In this document: positions 42,987 through 51,586 of the stretch, one piece after another
How positions within the stretch are numbered: position 1 is the stretch's first letter
Layout of the letters: each line of letters begins with the position of its first letter
Source: Muriicola jejuensis
GTDB lineage: Bacteria; Bacteroidota; Bacteroidia; Flavobacteriales; Flavobacteriaceae
Direction of reading: 5' to 3'
NCBI RefSeq assembly: GCF_010671595.1
Contig: NZ_JAABOP010000004.1
Span: 62,001 to 126,000 of the forward strand
Length of the DNA stretch: 64,000 nucleotides
The notes under the pieces: generated by a model
The model's database searches: none
Told to the model about the DNA's origin: nothing
Seen by the model: only the letters and a program-made list of their open reading frames with translations
Position numbers and translations under genes: made by a program

Positions 42987-45302
42987 CTAAATGTCCGTCC
43001 TTTTCTCTATCCGAACCCGGATCGACTTGCTGATGGGCGTGCGGCTCTTCTCGGCAAAGTGGTTATGAGGGACGAGTGGGTTGGTCTCAGGAAAATACGC
43101 GGCCAGGTTGCGAGAAGGAATGTCATAGGGCACGACTTTAAACTTGTAGGCCTTCCTGAGTATCCCGTCATATTCACTGGTCAGATCCACCACGTCCTCT
43201 TTTTTCAAACCGATCTCCTGCATGTCCCCCGGATTCATGAACAGGACCCTGCGCTCGTTGTAGATCCCGCGGTAACGGTCGTCCATCCCATAGACCGTGG
43301 TGTTGAACTGGTCGTGGGAACGGACGGTCATCAACATGAATTCATCCATTGCCAGGTGATGGTCCGGCAGGGGGTTAACCGTGATCTTTGCCCTGCCATT
43401 GGGTAATTTGCTGAAATCCCTTTCCCGGGCGTTGTTGGGGAGGTAGTATCCTGTACCCTTGGCCCTCTCCGAGGTTTTTTCGAACCCCTTGGCCACCAGG
43501 TCTATCTTTTCCCGTACCAGGCCGTAATCCTCTCCCATGGCTTTCCAATTGACTGGATGTCCTTCTCTAAAATAGGCATTGGCGATTCCCGCCACGATCT
43601 CGATCTCGCTTTTCAAAGAAGCGGAAGCCGGTTTCAGGACCCCTTTGGAGGCCCTCACCCTTCCCATGCTGTTCTCCGTGGTCACCTCCCGTTCTACCCC
43701 GTCCCTGACATCCTTTTCCGATCTGCCAAGTGTAGGCAGTATGAGGGCGGTTTTCCCGGTCACCAGATGGGTGCGGTTGAGTTTGGTGCTGACCTGCACC
43801 GTGAGTTCACAGTTCCTGATCGCTTCGGCCGTATAATCCGTATCCGACGCTGCCATAAGGAAGTTCCCGCCCAGGCACATAAAGACCTTAGCCTTTCCGT
43901 CATGCATGGCTTGCATAGCGCCGACGACATCCACTCCGGAATGGGCCGGAGGGGTAAAGCCAAGGTGTTTCTCTATCCGCTCATTCAACCCTTTATTCAC
44001 ATAATGCATGATCCCCACACTCCGGTCACCCTGCACGTTGCTGTGTCCGCGAACCGGACAGGTACCGCTGTTCGGTTTTCCAATAGCCCCTTTTAACAGC
44101 AGGAGGTTCACGTATTCTTTTATAGTGGCTACTGAATTCTTGTGTTGTGTAAGCCCCATGGCCCAGCATACGATGATCTTTTCTGCCCCGGCCAGATAGC
44201 TTACCACCTCGTCTATGGCCTCTTCTCCTACTCCGGTCTGCCCGATGAGTTCAGCCAGATCATACCGGTCCAGATCTTCCATCAACTCTGCGTACCCGTC
44301 TGTGTAATCGCGGATAAAGTCGTGGTCAAAGACATCACCGGTCTCTTTATCCAGGGCGGCCAGTTTTTTCATAATCGCCTTTACCAGCGGTATGTCCTGA
44401 TTGATCATTACCGGCAGGTGCACATCGGCGAGTTGCGTGCCTCCACCCAGCATACCCTTGACCGACTGGGGATTCCTGAAATTGACGAGTCCGCTTTCAA
44501 GCAGGGGGTTGATGCTGACGATCTTTCCTCCGTGGGCCTTGCATTTTTCCAGGGCACTTAACATGCGGGGGTGATTGGTACCTGGGTTCTGTCCGGCGAT
44601 AAGGATCACCTCGGCCTCATACAGGTCCTCCAGTTTTACAGAACCTTTCCCAATACCCAGTGTCTCGGAAAGGGCTACACCGCTCGACTCGTGACACATA
44701 TTGGAACAGTCCGGCAAATTATTGGTTCCCAGAGCCCTTGCGAACATCCCGTACAGGAAAGCGGCCTCATTACTAGACCTCCCTGAGGTATAAAAAATGG
44801 CTTCATCCGGATGTCGGAGACTCATCAGATATTCCGCGATCAGATCGTAAGACTCTTCCCAGGTAACAGGCTCGTAATGGATACTGTTCTCGCGGAGTAT
44901 CAACGGTTCTGTCAACCTTCCAAAGGCGTTGATCTGGTAATCCGTAAACCGGGACAATTCCTCCACGGAATATTTCCTGAAGAAATCGGCCCCAATATGG
45001 GAAGTAGTGGCCTCATCGGCCAGGGCCTTGGCCCCGTTCTCGCAGTATTCTGCTATGGGGGAAGGGTGTTCGGGATCGGGCCAGGCACAGCTGGGACAAT
45101 CGAAACCATTTTTTTGGTTCATTTTAAAAAGAGCTGGTATGGATCGTAATACGCCCATTTCTTTAAAGCTGTGCTTTAAGGCCTGATACACACCCTGCGT
45201 ACCCGCTGCAATGCGCACCGGTTCGCCTATCTTCAGCTCTGAAAATTCATCGGGCCCCCGGTGGGACACATTTCTCATGTTGGGTGTTTCCTGCTTTGAC
45301 AT
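42987..45302 (-). CDS. YdeP-type molybdopterin oxidoreductase (FdhF-like alpha subunit)
   Basis: 771 residues, family length about 760. Near the N-terminus only three cysteines (C69, C72 in DCPSCAWPDP; C87 in EYCENG) stand where formate dehydrogenases have four for a [4Fe-4S] cluster. The molybdenum-ligand region is NMCHESSGVAL (C203). Later motifs are AGQNPGTNHPRML, GTCPVRGHSNVQGDR, and the C-terminal molydop-binding domain near RSHDQFNTTVYG. No Tat signal is present, so it is cytosolic. The enzyme's reaction is unknown; E. coli YdeP affects acid resistance. Moco is supplied by the operon at 0-5 kb. Confidence 0.85.
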   Translation of the reverse strand: MSKQETPNMRNVSHRGPDEFSELKIGEPVRIAAGTQGVYQALKHSFKEMGVLRSIPALFKMNQKNGFDCPSCAWPDPEHPSPIAEYCENGAKALADEATTSHIGADFFRKYSVEELSRFTDYQINAFGRLTEPLILRENSIHYEPVTWEESYDLIAEYLMSLRHPDEAIFYTSGRSSNEAAFLYGMFARALGTNNLPDCSNMCHESSGVALSETLGIGKGSVKLEDLYEAEVILIAGQNPGTNHPRMLSALEKCKAHGGKIVSINPLLESGLVNFRNPQSVKGMLGGGTQLADVHLPVMINQDIPLVKAIMKKLAALDKETGDVFDHDFIRDYTDGYAELMEDLDRYDLAELIGQTGVGEEAIDEVVSYLAGAEKIIVCWAMGLTQHKNSVATIKEYVNLLLLKGAIGKPNSGTCPVRGHSNVQGDRSVGIMHYVNKGLNERIEKHLGFTPPAHSGVDVVGAMQAMHDGKAKVFMCLGGNFLMAASDTDYTAEAIRNCELTVQVSTKLNRTHLVTGKTALILPTLGRSEKDVRDGVEREVTTENSMGRVRASKGVLKPASASLKSEIEIVAGIANAYFREGHPVNWKAMGEDYGLVREKIDLVAKGFEKTSERAKGTGYYLPNNARERDFSKLPNGRAKITVNPLPDHHLAMDEFMLMTVRSHDQFNTTVYGMDDRYRGIYNERRVLFMNPGDMQEIGLKKEDVVDLTSEYDGILRKAYKFKVVPYDIPSRNLAAYFPETNPLVPHNHFAEKSRTPISKSIRVRIEKRTDI

Positions 45303-45311
45303 TTACCGGAT

Positions 45312-45689
45312 TTAGGTGAGACCTTCTTTTTGTAATTTGGGATTCGGATAATTATCGGACTGGTCCTCCAGGCGATGGTCGAGGCAAACAAAATCCTTTT
45401 CCAGTAAAAGATGAAGTGAAGACCGGTCACCGATGCGCTCCACCTCTTCGAAGCCAACGGTGTCGTTTTCCGCCCACCCTTCCAGCAGTCGATCACACAC
45501 GTACAGGGTAATGGAATTATCTGCATAGCCTGCACTCATTCCGGAGGTGGGAGATTTTTTTACCGCATAGGTAAAGGAGTTCGACTTAAAATGGGTCTCT
45601 TCCCGATATTCACCTGAGTTACAGAGCGCTTCTACCTCTGATTTTGTGAGTCGGAAGCGGATGGAATCCCCTTTTATCCTGATCTTCAT
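45312..45689 (-). CDS. DUF7009-like small protein co-transcribed with the YdeP-type enzyme
   Basis: 125 residues, no signal peptide. It begins MKIRIKGDSIRFRLTKSEVE and contains DNSITLYVCDRLLEGWAEND, with two cysteines in the middle and a charged C-terminus. Similar small proteins are found beside FdhF/YdeP-type genes in Bacteroidota, so a role in enzyme maturation or assembly is plausible but unproven. It lies nine bases upstream of the oxidoreductase on the same strand. An inverted repeat sits in its promoter. Confidence 0.65.
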   Translation of the reverse strand: MKIRIKGDSIRFRLTKSEVEALCNSGEYREETHFKSNSFTYAVKKSPTSGMSAGYADNSITLYVCDRLLEGWAENDTVGFEEVERIGDRSSLHLLLEKDFVCLDHRLEDQSDNYPNPKLQKEGLT

Positions 45690-45714
45690 GACCGTACACT
45701 TTTAGTTTCATCCC

Positions 45715-45734
45715 AATTAGGGAGTATCCTAATT
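45715..45734. promoter_or_regulatory. inverted repeat AATTAGG-N6-CCTAATT, possible operator
   Basis: AATTAGG (45715-45721) and CCTAATT (45728-45734) are separated by GAGTAT and lie 26 bases upstream of the DUF7009-like start, between two divergent genes. The dyad size suits a dimeric regulator such as an FNR/CRP relative, but the half-site is not a known consensus. Confidence 0.4.
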
Positions 45735-45764
45735 TACAACAAGTCTGGAAAACGTTTATTTTTA

Positions 45765-45798
45765 TTTGCACCCCACTACTTCAAAAGAAGTATCTTGG
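45765..45798 (+). promoter_or_regulatory. TTTG / TATCTTGG promoter before the DUF6268 gene
   Basis: TTTG (45765-45768) is followed after 22 bases by TATCTTGG (45791-45798), one mismatch from TAnnTTTG. The ATG at 45804 lies five bases further on. The in-frame TTG at 45795 is inside the -7 box, so it cannot be the start. Confidence 0.45.
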
Positions 45799-45803
45799 CG
45801 CCG

Positions 45804-46742
45804 ATGAAACGGATCAGCTTAAGCAGGTGCATCTCCCTCCTCTTCCTGGGGCTGGGATTTTGCCCCTACGCTTCTGCACAGGAATATCTAGACCTGGCCT
45901 CGTTTTCATACACCACTTCCTTCAATAGCAATGTGCTGGATGAAGACAGGGATACCTCCATTCAGGAATGGAGCCTGAATGTAGACCTCCCTTTAGTCCT
46001 CGATGAGGAAACAGCCCTAATTTTCGGTCTGGGAAGCAACAAGATCGATGTAGAGCTCATTCCCTCCCCCCAACCTGCGACGGAGCTTTATTCCATTAAT
46101 TTAAGGCTGGGGATCAACCGGGTTTTCTCCGAGAAATGGACAGGCACCTTTCTCCTTATCCCCAAGGTGGCCTCCGATTTCACCAGTGGATTCCGTAAGG
46201 GAAACCAGATAGGGGCTGTCGCCCTGCTGTCCTTCAAAAAGCATGAGCGATTGAAATATTCCTACGGGTTTTACGTAAACAAAGAGGAGTTCGGCCTGCT
46301 GCTCGTACCCATTCTGGGGGTGTATTACAAAAGTCCGAACAACCGGTTTGAAGCCGATGTCTTTGCACCGGCACGGATCGACCTAAATTTTGGGCTTGGC
46401 CAACGCACCTCCGCAGGCCTCCGTTTTGACGGACTAGGTTCCTCCTTCAGCATACAGAACCCTGGATTCCAGGATCACTATGTGACCCGGGTTTCCAATG
46501 ACTTGTACACCTACGCACAACTTGCCGTTACCCGGAATATTCTGCTGAGGGCGAAACTGGGATATGCTTTCTTTCGTAATTTTAAGGTGTATGAAAACGA
46601 TGATAAGATAGGCCTGTCCCTGGTCGGGATCTTCTTTGGAGACAATAGGGAGATCCTCAACCAGGATATACGTGACAGTTTCCAGTTCAAGATGGAAATG
46701 GTTTACCGTTTTCATTTTAAGTCGAACAAACAGCAACCATAA
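45804..46742 (+). CDS. DUF6268-like outer-membrane beta-barrel protein
   Basis: 312 residues from ATG 45804 with a signal peptide (cut near ASAQE). The mature chain alternates polar and hydrophobic residues in strands typical of a beta-barrel (SFSYTTSFNSNVLDEDRD, YSINLRLGINRVFSEKWTG, LLIPKVASDFTSGFRKG, YGFYVNKEEFGLLLVPILG) and ends in the aromatic MVYRFHF, an outer-membrane-assembly-style terminus with a short tail. Function is unknown. Confidence 0.75.
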   Translation: MKRISLSRCISLLFLGLGFCPYASAQEYLDLASFSYTTSFNSNVLDEDRDTSIQEWSLNVDLPLVLDEETALIFGLGSNKIDVELIPSPQPATELYSINLRLGINRVFSEKWTGTFLLIPKVASDFTSGFRKGNQIGAVALLSFKKHERLKYSYGFYVNKEEFGLLLVPILGVYYKSPNNRFEADVFAPARIDLNFGLGQRTSAGLRFDGLGSSFSIQNPGFQDHYVTRVSNDLYTYAQLAVTRNILLRAKLGYAFFRNFKVYENDDKIGLSLVGIFFGDNREILNQDIRDSFQFKMEMVYRFHFKSNKQQP

Positions 46743-46751
46743 TCCATATCT

Positions 46752-46889
46752 ATGAAAAATCTCATTCGAGCCATTCTCGCCGGTTACGGGGCTAAGAAGA
46801 TCGGCGGTGGCCGCTGTGGCTGTATCGGTACGATCTTCGTTTTCCTCATCCTCTACTGGCTGCTGGGATATGTCTTCCAGGTATTCTGA
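46752..46889 (+). CDS. 45-residue membrane miniprotein
   Basis: The frame begins MKNLIRAILAGYGAKKIGGG and continues with a C-G-C pair and the hydrophobic segment GTIFVFLILYWLLGYVFQVF. The amphipathic basic start, Gly-rich KIGGGRCGC turn and single membrane helix give it the look of a real small membrane protein; similar Gly-Cys miniproteins exist in Flavobacteria. It starts nine bases after the DUF6268 stop and is probably translated from the same mRNA. Confidence 0.6.
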   Translation: MKNLIRAILAGYGAKKIGGGRCGCIGTIFVFLILYWLLGYVFQVF

Positions 46890-46911
46890 GAGATAATCTG
46901 CCGGAAAGCCC

Positions 46912-46919
46912 TACTTTTG
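46912..46919 (+). promoter_or_regulatory. -7 element TACTTTTG before the MFS gene
   Basis: Exact TAnnTTTG match ending four bases before the ATG at 46924. This implies a very short or absent 5' leader, as for the gene at 14778. Confidence 0.5.
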
Positions 46920-46923
46920 GCGG

Positions 46924-48126
46924 ATGAAAATCCAAAGGAAGTCCCAACTGGAATTCGTGGGGCTCATGGCAGCCCTGATGTCCATTGCTGCCCTGGCACT
47001 GGATGCCTTATTGCCCGCTCTCGATATCATAGGGCAGGATATAGGAACGACAAGTCTTGCCCAGAACCAGTTGCTCATTACTCTGTTTTTCCTCGGACTT
47101 GGTGTGGGACCTCTGCTCTTTGGTCCCGTTTCGGACAGTGTGGGAAGGAAACCCGTGGTGTATGTAGGATTCGGACTCTTTGTCTTTGCGAGTTTTCTCT
47201 GTGTGTTCTCAGAAAATTTTGAGACCATGATCGCAGGGAGGATCCTCCAGGGAATTGCCTTATCCGCCCCAAGGACGATCAGCGTGGCCATGATACGCGA
47301 CCGCTACAGTGGCGACCAGATGGCCAGGATCCTGTCTTTTGTGGTCGTGGTATTCATCCTTGTCCCCATCGTGGCCCCTACCTTAGGTAAATGGATCCTC
47401 GATTTAATGGGTTGGGAAGCAATTTTCCATGTCCAGGTCATTTTTGGGATCCTGGTGGCCATCTGGTTCTGGAAGCGGCAGCCTGAGACCCTGGTCCCGG
47501 AGAAGCGAAACTCCTTTCGATTTAATGTCTTCATTAAAGGATATAAGGAATTGCTGAATTACCGTCAGACCATGGTCTTTACCTTTATCTGGGGGTTCAT
47601 CACAGGTTCATTCCTGGTTTACCTGAGCACGGCACAACAGGTGTTTGAAAACCAGTATCTCATGAAGGAGTCCTTTCCCTACATCTTCGCCTGTCTAGCC
47701 ATCACTATTGGCACGGCTACCCTCCTCAATGGCACTCTCGTACTCCGATTCGGGATGCTACGCCTGGTAACGGTTGCCCTAGGGTTCTACATCCTTGTAC
47801 CCCTGCTCTATCTCCTGCTTTTCTTTGGGGGCACTAATCCGGTCTGGTGGGTGGCACTAGGTTTTTTTGGCATGCAGTTCTTTGCGGTCGGTTTTGTATT
47901 CGGAAACCTCAGGGCCCTGGCCATGGAGCCTGTGGGCCATATTGCCGGGATTGGGTCGGCCATCACCGGATGCATAGCTACGGTCATGGCGGTGCCTATC
48001 AGTGCTTTTATAGGCAGTTTTGTCAAGGACTCCATCCAACCCATTTTTTTGGGTTTTCTGGTTTGCGGGACCATCGCCTATCTCCTACTGGGATATTTCC
48101 ATCTCTCCAAAAGATTTGGAACATAG
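46924..48126 (+). CDS. MFS multidrug efflux transporter, Bcr/CflA type
   Basis: 400 residues with twelve hydrophobic segments. Helix 1-2 carries ALDALLPALDIIGQDIG, the cytosolic loop the MFS motif GPVSDSVGRKPVVYVG, and helix 4-5 ISVAMIRDRYSGDQMARILS, landmarks of the Bcr/CflA drug:proton antiporters. It should export drugs or small metabolites across the inner membrane. It has its own promoter and precedes terC by about 70 bases. Confidence 0.9.
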   Translation: MKIQRKSQLEFVGLMAALMSIAALALDALLPALDIIGQDIGTTSLAQNQLLITLFFLGLGVGPLLFGPVSDSVGRKPVVYVGFGLFVFASFLCVFSENFETMIAGRILQGIALSAPRTISVAMIRDRYSGDQMARILSFVVVVFILVPIVAPTLGKWILDLMGWEAIFHVQVIFGILVAIWFWKRQPETLVPEKRNSFRFNVFIKGYKELLNYRQTMVFTFIWGFITGSFLVYLSTAQQVFENQYLMKESFPYIFACLAITIGTATLLNGTLVLRFGMLRLVTVALGFYILVPLLYLLLFFGGTNPVWWVALGFFGMQFFAVGFVFGNLRALAMEPVGHIAGIGSAITGCIATVMAVPISAFIGSFVKDSIQPIFLGFLVCGTIAYLLLGYFHLSKRFGT

Positions 48127-48144
48127 AGAAATTGGACCCCTTCT

Positions 48145-48177
48145 TTTGAAACAATCTTAACAGGATTCTTATCTTTG
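48145..48177 (+). promoter_or_regulatory. promoter TTTG-N21-TATCTTTG before terC
   Basis: TTTG (48145-48148) and the exact -7 box TATCTTTG (48170-48177) are spaced 21 bases apart. The box covers the in-frame TTG at 48175, so translation must begin at the ATG at 48196, eighteen bases further on. Confidence 0.6.
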
Positions 48178-48195
48178 ACTCCTAATGAAGTTGGA

Positions 48196-49158
48196 ATGCT
48201 GATCTGGGTTGCATTTATCTCCCTAATTGTAGTCTTTTTAGCCATGGACCTCGGCGTTTTCAACAAGAGGGACCATGTCATTCGCAGTAAGGAAGCAAGC
48301 CTTTGGACCGCCCTCTGGGTAACTGTGGCCCTTAGCTTCAGTGGTGTTATCTACTGGTTGTTCTCCGAGGGTCTGATGGCAAATCCTACGGGGATGACCC
48401 CTAACAAAGCCGTACTGAACTATATCACCGGGTATCTCATAGAACTCTCACTGAGCATCGACAACGTCTTCGTGATCGCGGTCATCTTTTCGGCCTTTTC
48501 TATCCCGCCCATGTATCAGCATCGGGTCCTTTTCTGGGGGATCCTGGGGGCTATCATCTTCAGGGCATTGATGATCATCTTCGGGGTTGCTCTGATCAAC
48601 CAGTTTGATTGGGCCATTTATGTCTTCGGAGTATTCCTGCTTTACACTGCCTTTAAAATGCTCAAGTCGGATTCCATTAAATTCGATCCTAAGCGTTCTC
48701 TGGTCTTCAAATACCTCAGAAAGATCTATCCCCTGACGAACCATATGAACGGTCGGCATTTCTTTATAAAGAGAATGGGGATTAAGGCCGCTACACCCCT
48801 CTTCGTGGCCCTGATCGTTATCGAATTGACGGATATCCTATTTGCCCTTGACAGTATTCCGGCCATTCTTGCTATTACTGCCGATCCTTTTATCGTTTTC
48901 AGCTCCAACATCATGGCCATCCTGGGTTTGAGGTCCATGTATTTTCTGGTTTCCAGGATGCTGTCCAAATTCCGTTTCATCAATTACAGCCTGGTGGTCA
49001 TTCTGGGTTTTGTGGGTTTGAAAATGCTTGGCTCGGAATTCGTGCATGTAGAGGAATGGATATCCCTGCTGGTGATCGTAGTCTCCCTGGCATCCGGAAT
49101 TATTACTTCCCTCTTAATTCCCGAAAAAATCAATACGGATCCACAGAGCCTGGACTAA
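48196..49158 (+). CDS. TerC/Alx-family integral membrane protein
   Basis: 320 residues from ATG 48196 (see promoter). The start MLIWVAFISLIVVFLAMDLG and the motifs LIELSLSIDNVFVIAVIF, LIVIELTDILFALDSIPAIL and SNIMAILGLRSMYFL are diagnostic of TerC. Acidic residues in helices (D in SIDNVF, E and D in IELTD, D in ALDSIP) suit a metal site. The family includes manganese exporters and tellurite-resistance proteins; manganese homeostasis is the most probable role. The stop overlaps the convergent gene by four bases. Confidence 0.9.
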   Translation: MLIWVAFISLIVVFLAMDLGVFNKRDHVIRSKEASLWTALWVTVALSFSGVIYWLFSEGLMANPTGMTPNKAVLNYITGYLIELSLSIDNVFVIAVIFSAFSIPPMYQHRVLFWGILGAIIFRALMIIFGVALINQFDWAIYVFGVFLLYTAFKMLKSDSIKFDPKRSLVFKYLRKIYPLTNHMNGRHFFIKRMGIKAATPLFVALIVIELTDILFALDSIPAILAITADPFIVFSSNIMAILGLRSMYFLVSRMLSKFRFINYSLVVILGFVGLKMLGSEFVHVEEWISLLVIVVSLASGIITSLLIPEKINTDPQSLD

Positions 49159-49496
49159 CCGTGTACACGGGCCTTGCCGATATACGTCAGGACCTCTCTT
49201 TCCAATCGAAGCATTTTTTGGAACTGGGTTTCGCACGAATCAAAATGTTGCTGCGCGCTTTCGCTGGATTCCCGGAAAGAATTTATCAGGGATGCATTTT
49301 CTTTCACGAGCCGATTTAAAGCGGTCCTTATCCTTTCCATTTGTTCATGGAGGATCTCAGTTTTCGGAACACATTGGTAGGAATTCAACTGTCGGGATAG
49401 TGCCATAAGATCCCGTTGCTGCCTTTCAAGGTAGTGCAGATGTAGTCTTGAAGGGTTTTCTCTGCCCTTTTTATAGGTGGTATCCGGGGCATTCAT
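49155..49496 (-). CDS. small coiled-coil protein of unknown function
   Basis: 113 residues, almost entirely helical, with heptad-like hydrophobic spacing from residues 20 to 105 (LHLHYLERQQRDLMALSRQL, MERIRTALNRLVKENASLIN). There is no signal peptide or membrane segment. Its stop overlaps terC on the other strand by four bases. It lies about 115 bases after the acyl carrier protein gene on the same strand and could be a late member of that transcript. Family not recognised. Confidence 0.55.
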   Translation of the reverse strand: MNAPDTTYKKGRENPSRLHLHYLERQQRDLMALSRQLNSYQCVPKTEILHEQMERIRTALNRLVKENASLINSFRESSESAQQHFDSCETQFQKMLRLEREVLTYIGKARVHG

Positions 49497-49611
49497 GACT
49501 TTTAGGACAAGTTAGATGACTCTACCCTATAAGATACGAAATTTTAACGGATTCGACACCTGCCGAAAAAGGAATTTTGGCGAAGAAAGGACTAGGACGC
49601 GCAGGAATCGG

Positions 49612-49860
49612 TTATTTCAGTTTCGATTCAATGATTTTCATGGCGTCACCAACGGTTTGCATCTCGTCCATGTCCTCGTTCTCCAGGGTGATATCAAAGG
49701 CGTCCTCCACATCCAGTACGATGTCCACGAGATTGGCTGAGTTTATGTTCAGCTCATTGATAAGGTGGCTTTCTGGTTTTATGGCTTCCAACCTGCTGTC
49801 CTCGGGAAGGTACGGCTTGATGATCTCTTGTAATTTTGTGTATCGCTCTTCTTTGGTCAT
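49612..49860 (-). CDS. acyl carrier protein of the phenolic-lipid operon
   Basis: 82 residues. The phosphopantetheine serine is S41 in LNINSANLVDIVLDVED; the usual DSL is replaced by NSA, but the surrounding four-helix pattern is typical. The acidic C-terminus (ENEDMDEMQTVGDAMKIIE) matches ACP helix III-IV. It would hold the growing acyl chain for the ketosynthase, dehydratase and enoyl reductase encoded just upstream. Only three bases separate it from the ketosynthase stop. A dedicated ACP implies channelling away from primary fatty-acid synthesis. Confidence 0.88.
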   Translation of the reverse strand: MTKEERYTKLQEIIKPYLPEDSRLEAIKPESHLINELNINSANLVDIVLDVEDAFDITLENEDMDEMQTVGDAMKIIESKLK

Positions 49861-49863
49861 GGT

Positions 49864-51138
49864 TCAGGGTTTGTATTCCTTAAAAATAATACAAGCATTC
49901 ACATCCCCAAAACCAAAACTGGCCTTAGCGATCACTTTAGGAGCGTATTTCAGGGTCTCCTGTGGAATTTTTGTGCGGTGTATCTGCTGTAGGATATCGG
50001 GGTGTATGTCCTCACAATTGACATTTCCGAATACCATGCCTTCTGCAAATTGAAGGACGGTACCCACACATTCAATGGAACCTGCAGCTGCCAGGCAATG
50101 ACCTACCGTGCTCTTAAAAGAATTTATATATGGAAAATCTCCTCCCTGGAGACCCAGGGCTTTACACCAGTTATCGATCTCCACAGGATCCTTAGCAGTG
50201 GCCGTCAAATGGCCATTGATACTGTCGATTTCCCCGGCTGCAATCCCACTGTGGTCCAGGGCTTCCCTGATACAGCGCTGCACTGCGATATCATTGGGTG
50301 CCGTCATGGTGCCTCCACTGCGCTGACCTCCGCAATTCACCGCACCTCCGAGGACCTCCGCATAAATGTGGGCCTTGCGTTCCTGGGCGCTCTCCAGGCT
50401 TTCCAGTACAAGGGCTCCTGCCCCGCTCCCCGGAACAAATCCCGCAGCGCTTTGGCTCATAGGTCGACTCCCTCGTTCGGGATCCTCATTAAAATTTCGG
50501 GGAAGGATTCTCATGGCGTCAAATCCTCCCCAGACGTATGGGCCGCTATCACTGCAACTCCCTGCCAGCATTCTTCTGGCCTTTCCGGAAGCGATTCGCT
50601 CATAAGCCATAAGTACACCCTCGGTCCCTGTAGTGCAAGCCGAGGAATTGGTGGTCACCTGATTCCCGAGCCCCAGTTTACCCCCCAGAAAAGCGCTAAT
50701 GCCGCTGGCCATGGTCTGAATGACGGTAGTACTGCCCAGTCGCCTTGTATTCCCTTCGTCCACCAGGTGTATGGCCTCTCTGAACTTGTCTACCCCCAGG
50801 ATCCCGGTACCAAAAATGATCCCGCTTTCCCAGTCGGTTTCTTCCGCCGAGGTCGCCTCCAATCCGGCATCCCTCCAGGCGTCCATCCCGGAGATCACCC
50901 CATAGACCAAGCCGCTTGAATTGAGTCCCCTTTGCTCTAAAGACGTGAAGTAATTATTTAAATAATTTGTTTCAACCGTTGGTTTGCCAGCAATTTGACA
51001 ACCAAAATTTAATTTCTTAAGTTCTGATTGAAATGCGATGCCGCTCTTACCTTCCCTCAGGGAACGGGTAAAGGACCTCAGGTCAACTCCATTCGGAGCA
51101 CATACGCCCAAGCCTGTAATGACCACACGCTTACTCAT
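49864..51138 (-). CDS. beta-ketoacyl-ACP synthase II-like
   Basis: 424 residues. The Cys-His-His triad is complete: C168 in SSACTTGTEG, H310 in NGHLTATAKD and H347 in KSTVGHCLAAAG. Chain length and order match FabF/KAS II. It would extend an acyl-ACP by two carbons per round. It overlaps the dehydratase gene upstream by eight bases (51131-51138). Flexirubin and aryl-polyene clusters carry similar ketosynthases, but here the neighbours include a type III PKS, which points to resorcinol-type lipids. Confidence 0.9.
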   Translation of the reverse strand: MSKRVVITGLGVCAPNGVDLRSFTRSLREGKSGIAFQSELKKLNFGCQIAGKPTVETNYLNNYFTSLEQRGLNSSGLVYGVISGMDAWRDAGLEATSAEETDWESGIIFGTGILGVDKFREAIHLVDEGNTRRLGSTTVIQTMASGISAFLGGKLGLGNQVTTNSSACTTGTEGVLMAYERIASGKARRMLAGSCSDSGPYVWGGFDAMRILPRNFNEDPERGSRPMSQSAAGFVPGSGAGALVLESLESAQERKAHIYAEVLGGAVNCGGQRSGGTMTAPNDIAVQRCIREALDHSGIAAGEIDSINGHLTATAKDPVEIDNWCKALGLQGGDFPYINSFKSTVGHCLAAAGSIECVGTVLQFAEGMVFGNVNCEDIHPDILQQIHRTKIPQETLKYAPKVIAKASFGFGDVNACIIFKEYKP

Positions 51139-51586
51139 CGGATCCTGTTTTAAGCATCCCCGCGATCAGCCCCTTACAAATCAATTCGTCCTTCTCATTG
51201 AACATGGCAACCTTGCACTTTAATTTATTAAACCGAAAATAGACCTTTTCGGAATGCACCCTGACCCTTTCACCGGGAAAGACGGGTTTAAGGAATTCCA
51301 TTTCCGTACTCGTCAGGGCGACCATCATTTTTTTCATGGTATGGGGGTCTCCATCTCTGCAAAGGAAGAGTCCGAGACACACCAGTCCGATCTGCGCGCA
51401 GCATTCTGTGAGGATAACACCCGGTGTTACCGGGTTCTCCTTAAAGTGGCCCTGATAGAACGGGAGATCCTTCTTAAAAACATAGGTGCCTTCACACCCC
51501 TCTTCGTCCATGCTCAGGATTTTATCCACGAAGAGGAAGGGATATGCATAGGGCAGCGCCTTCACTATTTCAGCGTATGAACTCAT
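51131..51586 (-). CDS. FabZ-like 3-hydroxyacyl-ACP dehydratase
   Basis: 151 residues. The hot-dog-fold signature is YPFLFVDKI, then GHFKENPVTPGV with H47 and the catalytic E61 in ILTECCAQ, the same order as FabZ. It removes water from 3-hydroxyacyl-ACP. It overlaps the ketosynthase by eight and the reductase by four bases. Confidence 0.88.
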   Translation of the reverse strand: MSSYAEIVKALPYAYPFLFVDKILSMDEEGCEGTYVFKKDLPFYQGHFKENPVTPGVILTECCAQIGLVCLGLFLCRDGDPHTMKKMMVALTSTEMEFLKPVFPGERVRVHSEKVYFRFNKLKCKVAMFNEKDELICKGLIAGMLKTGSDE

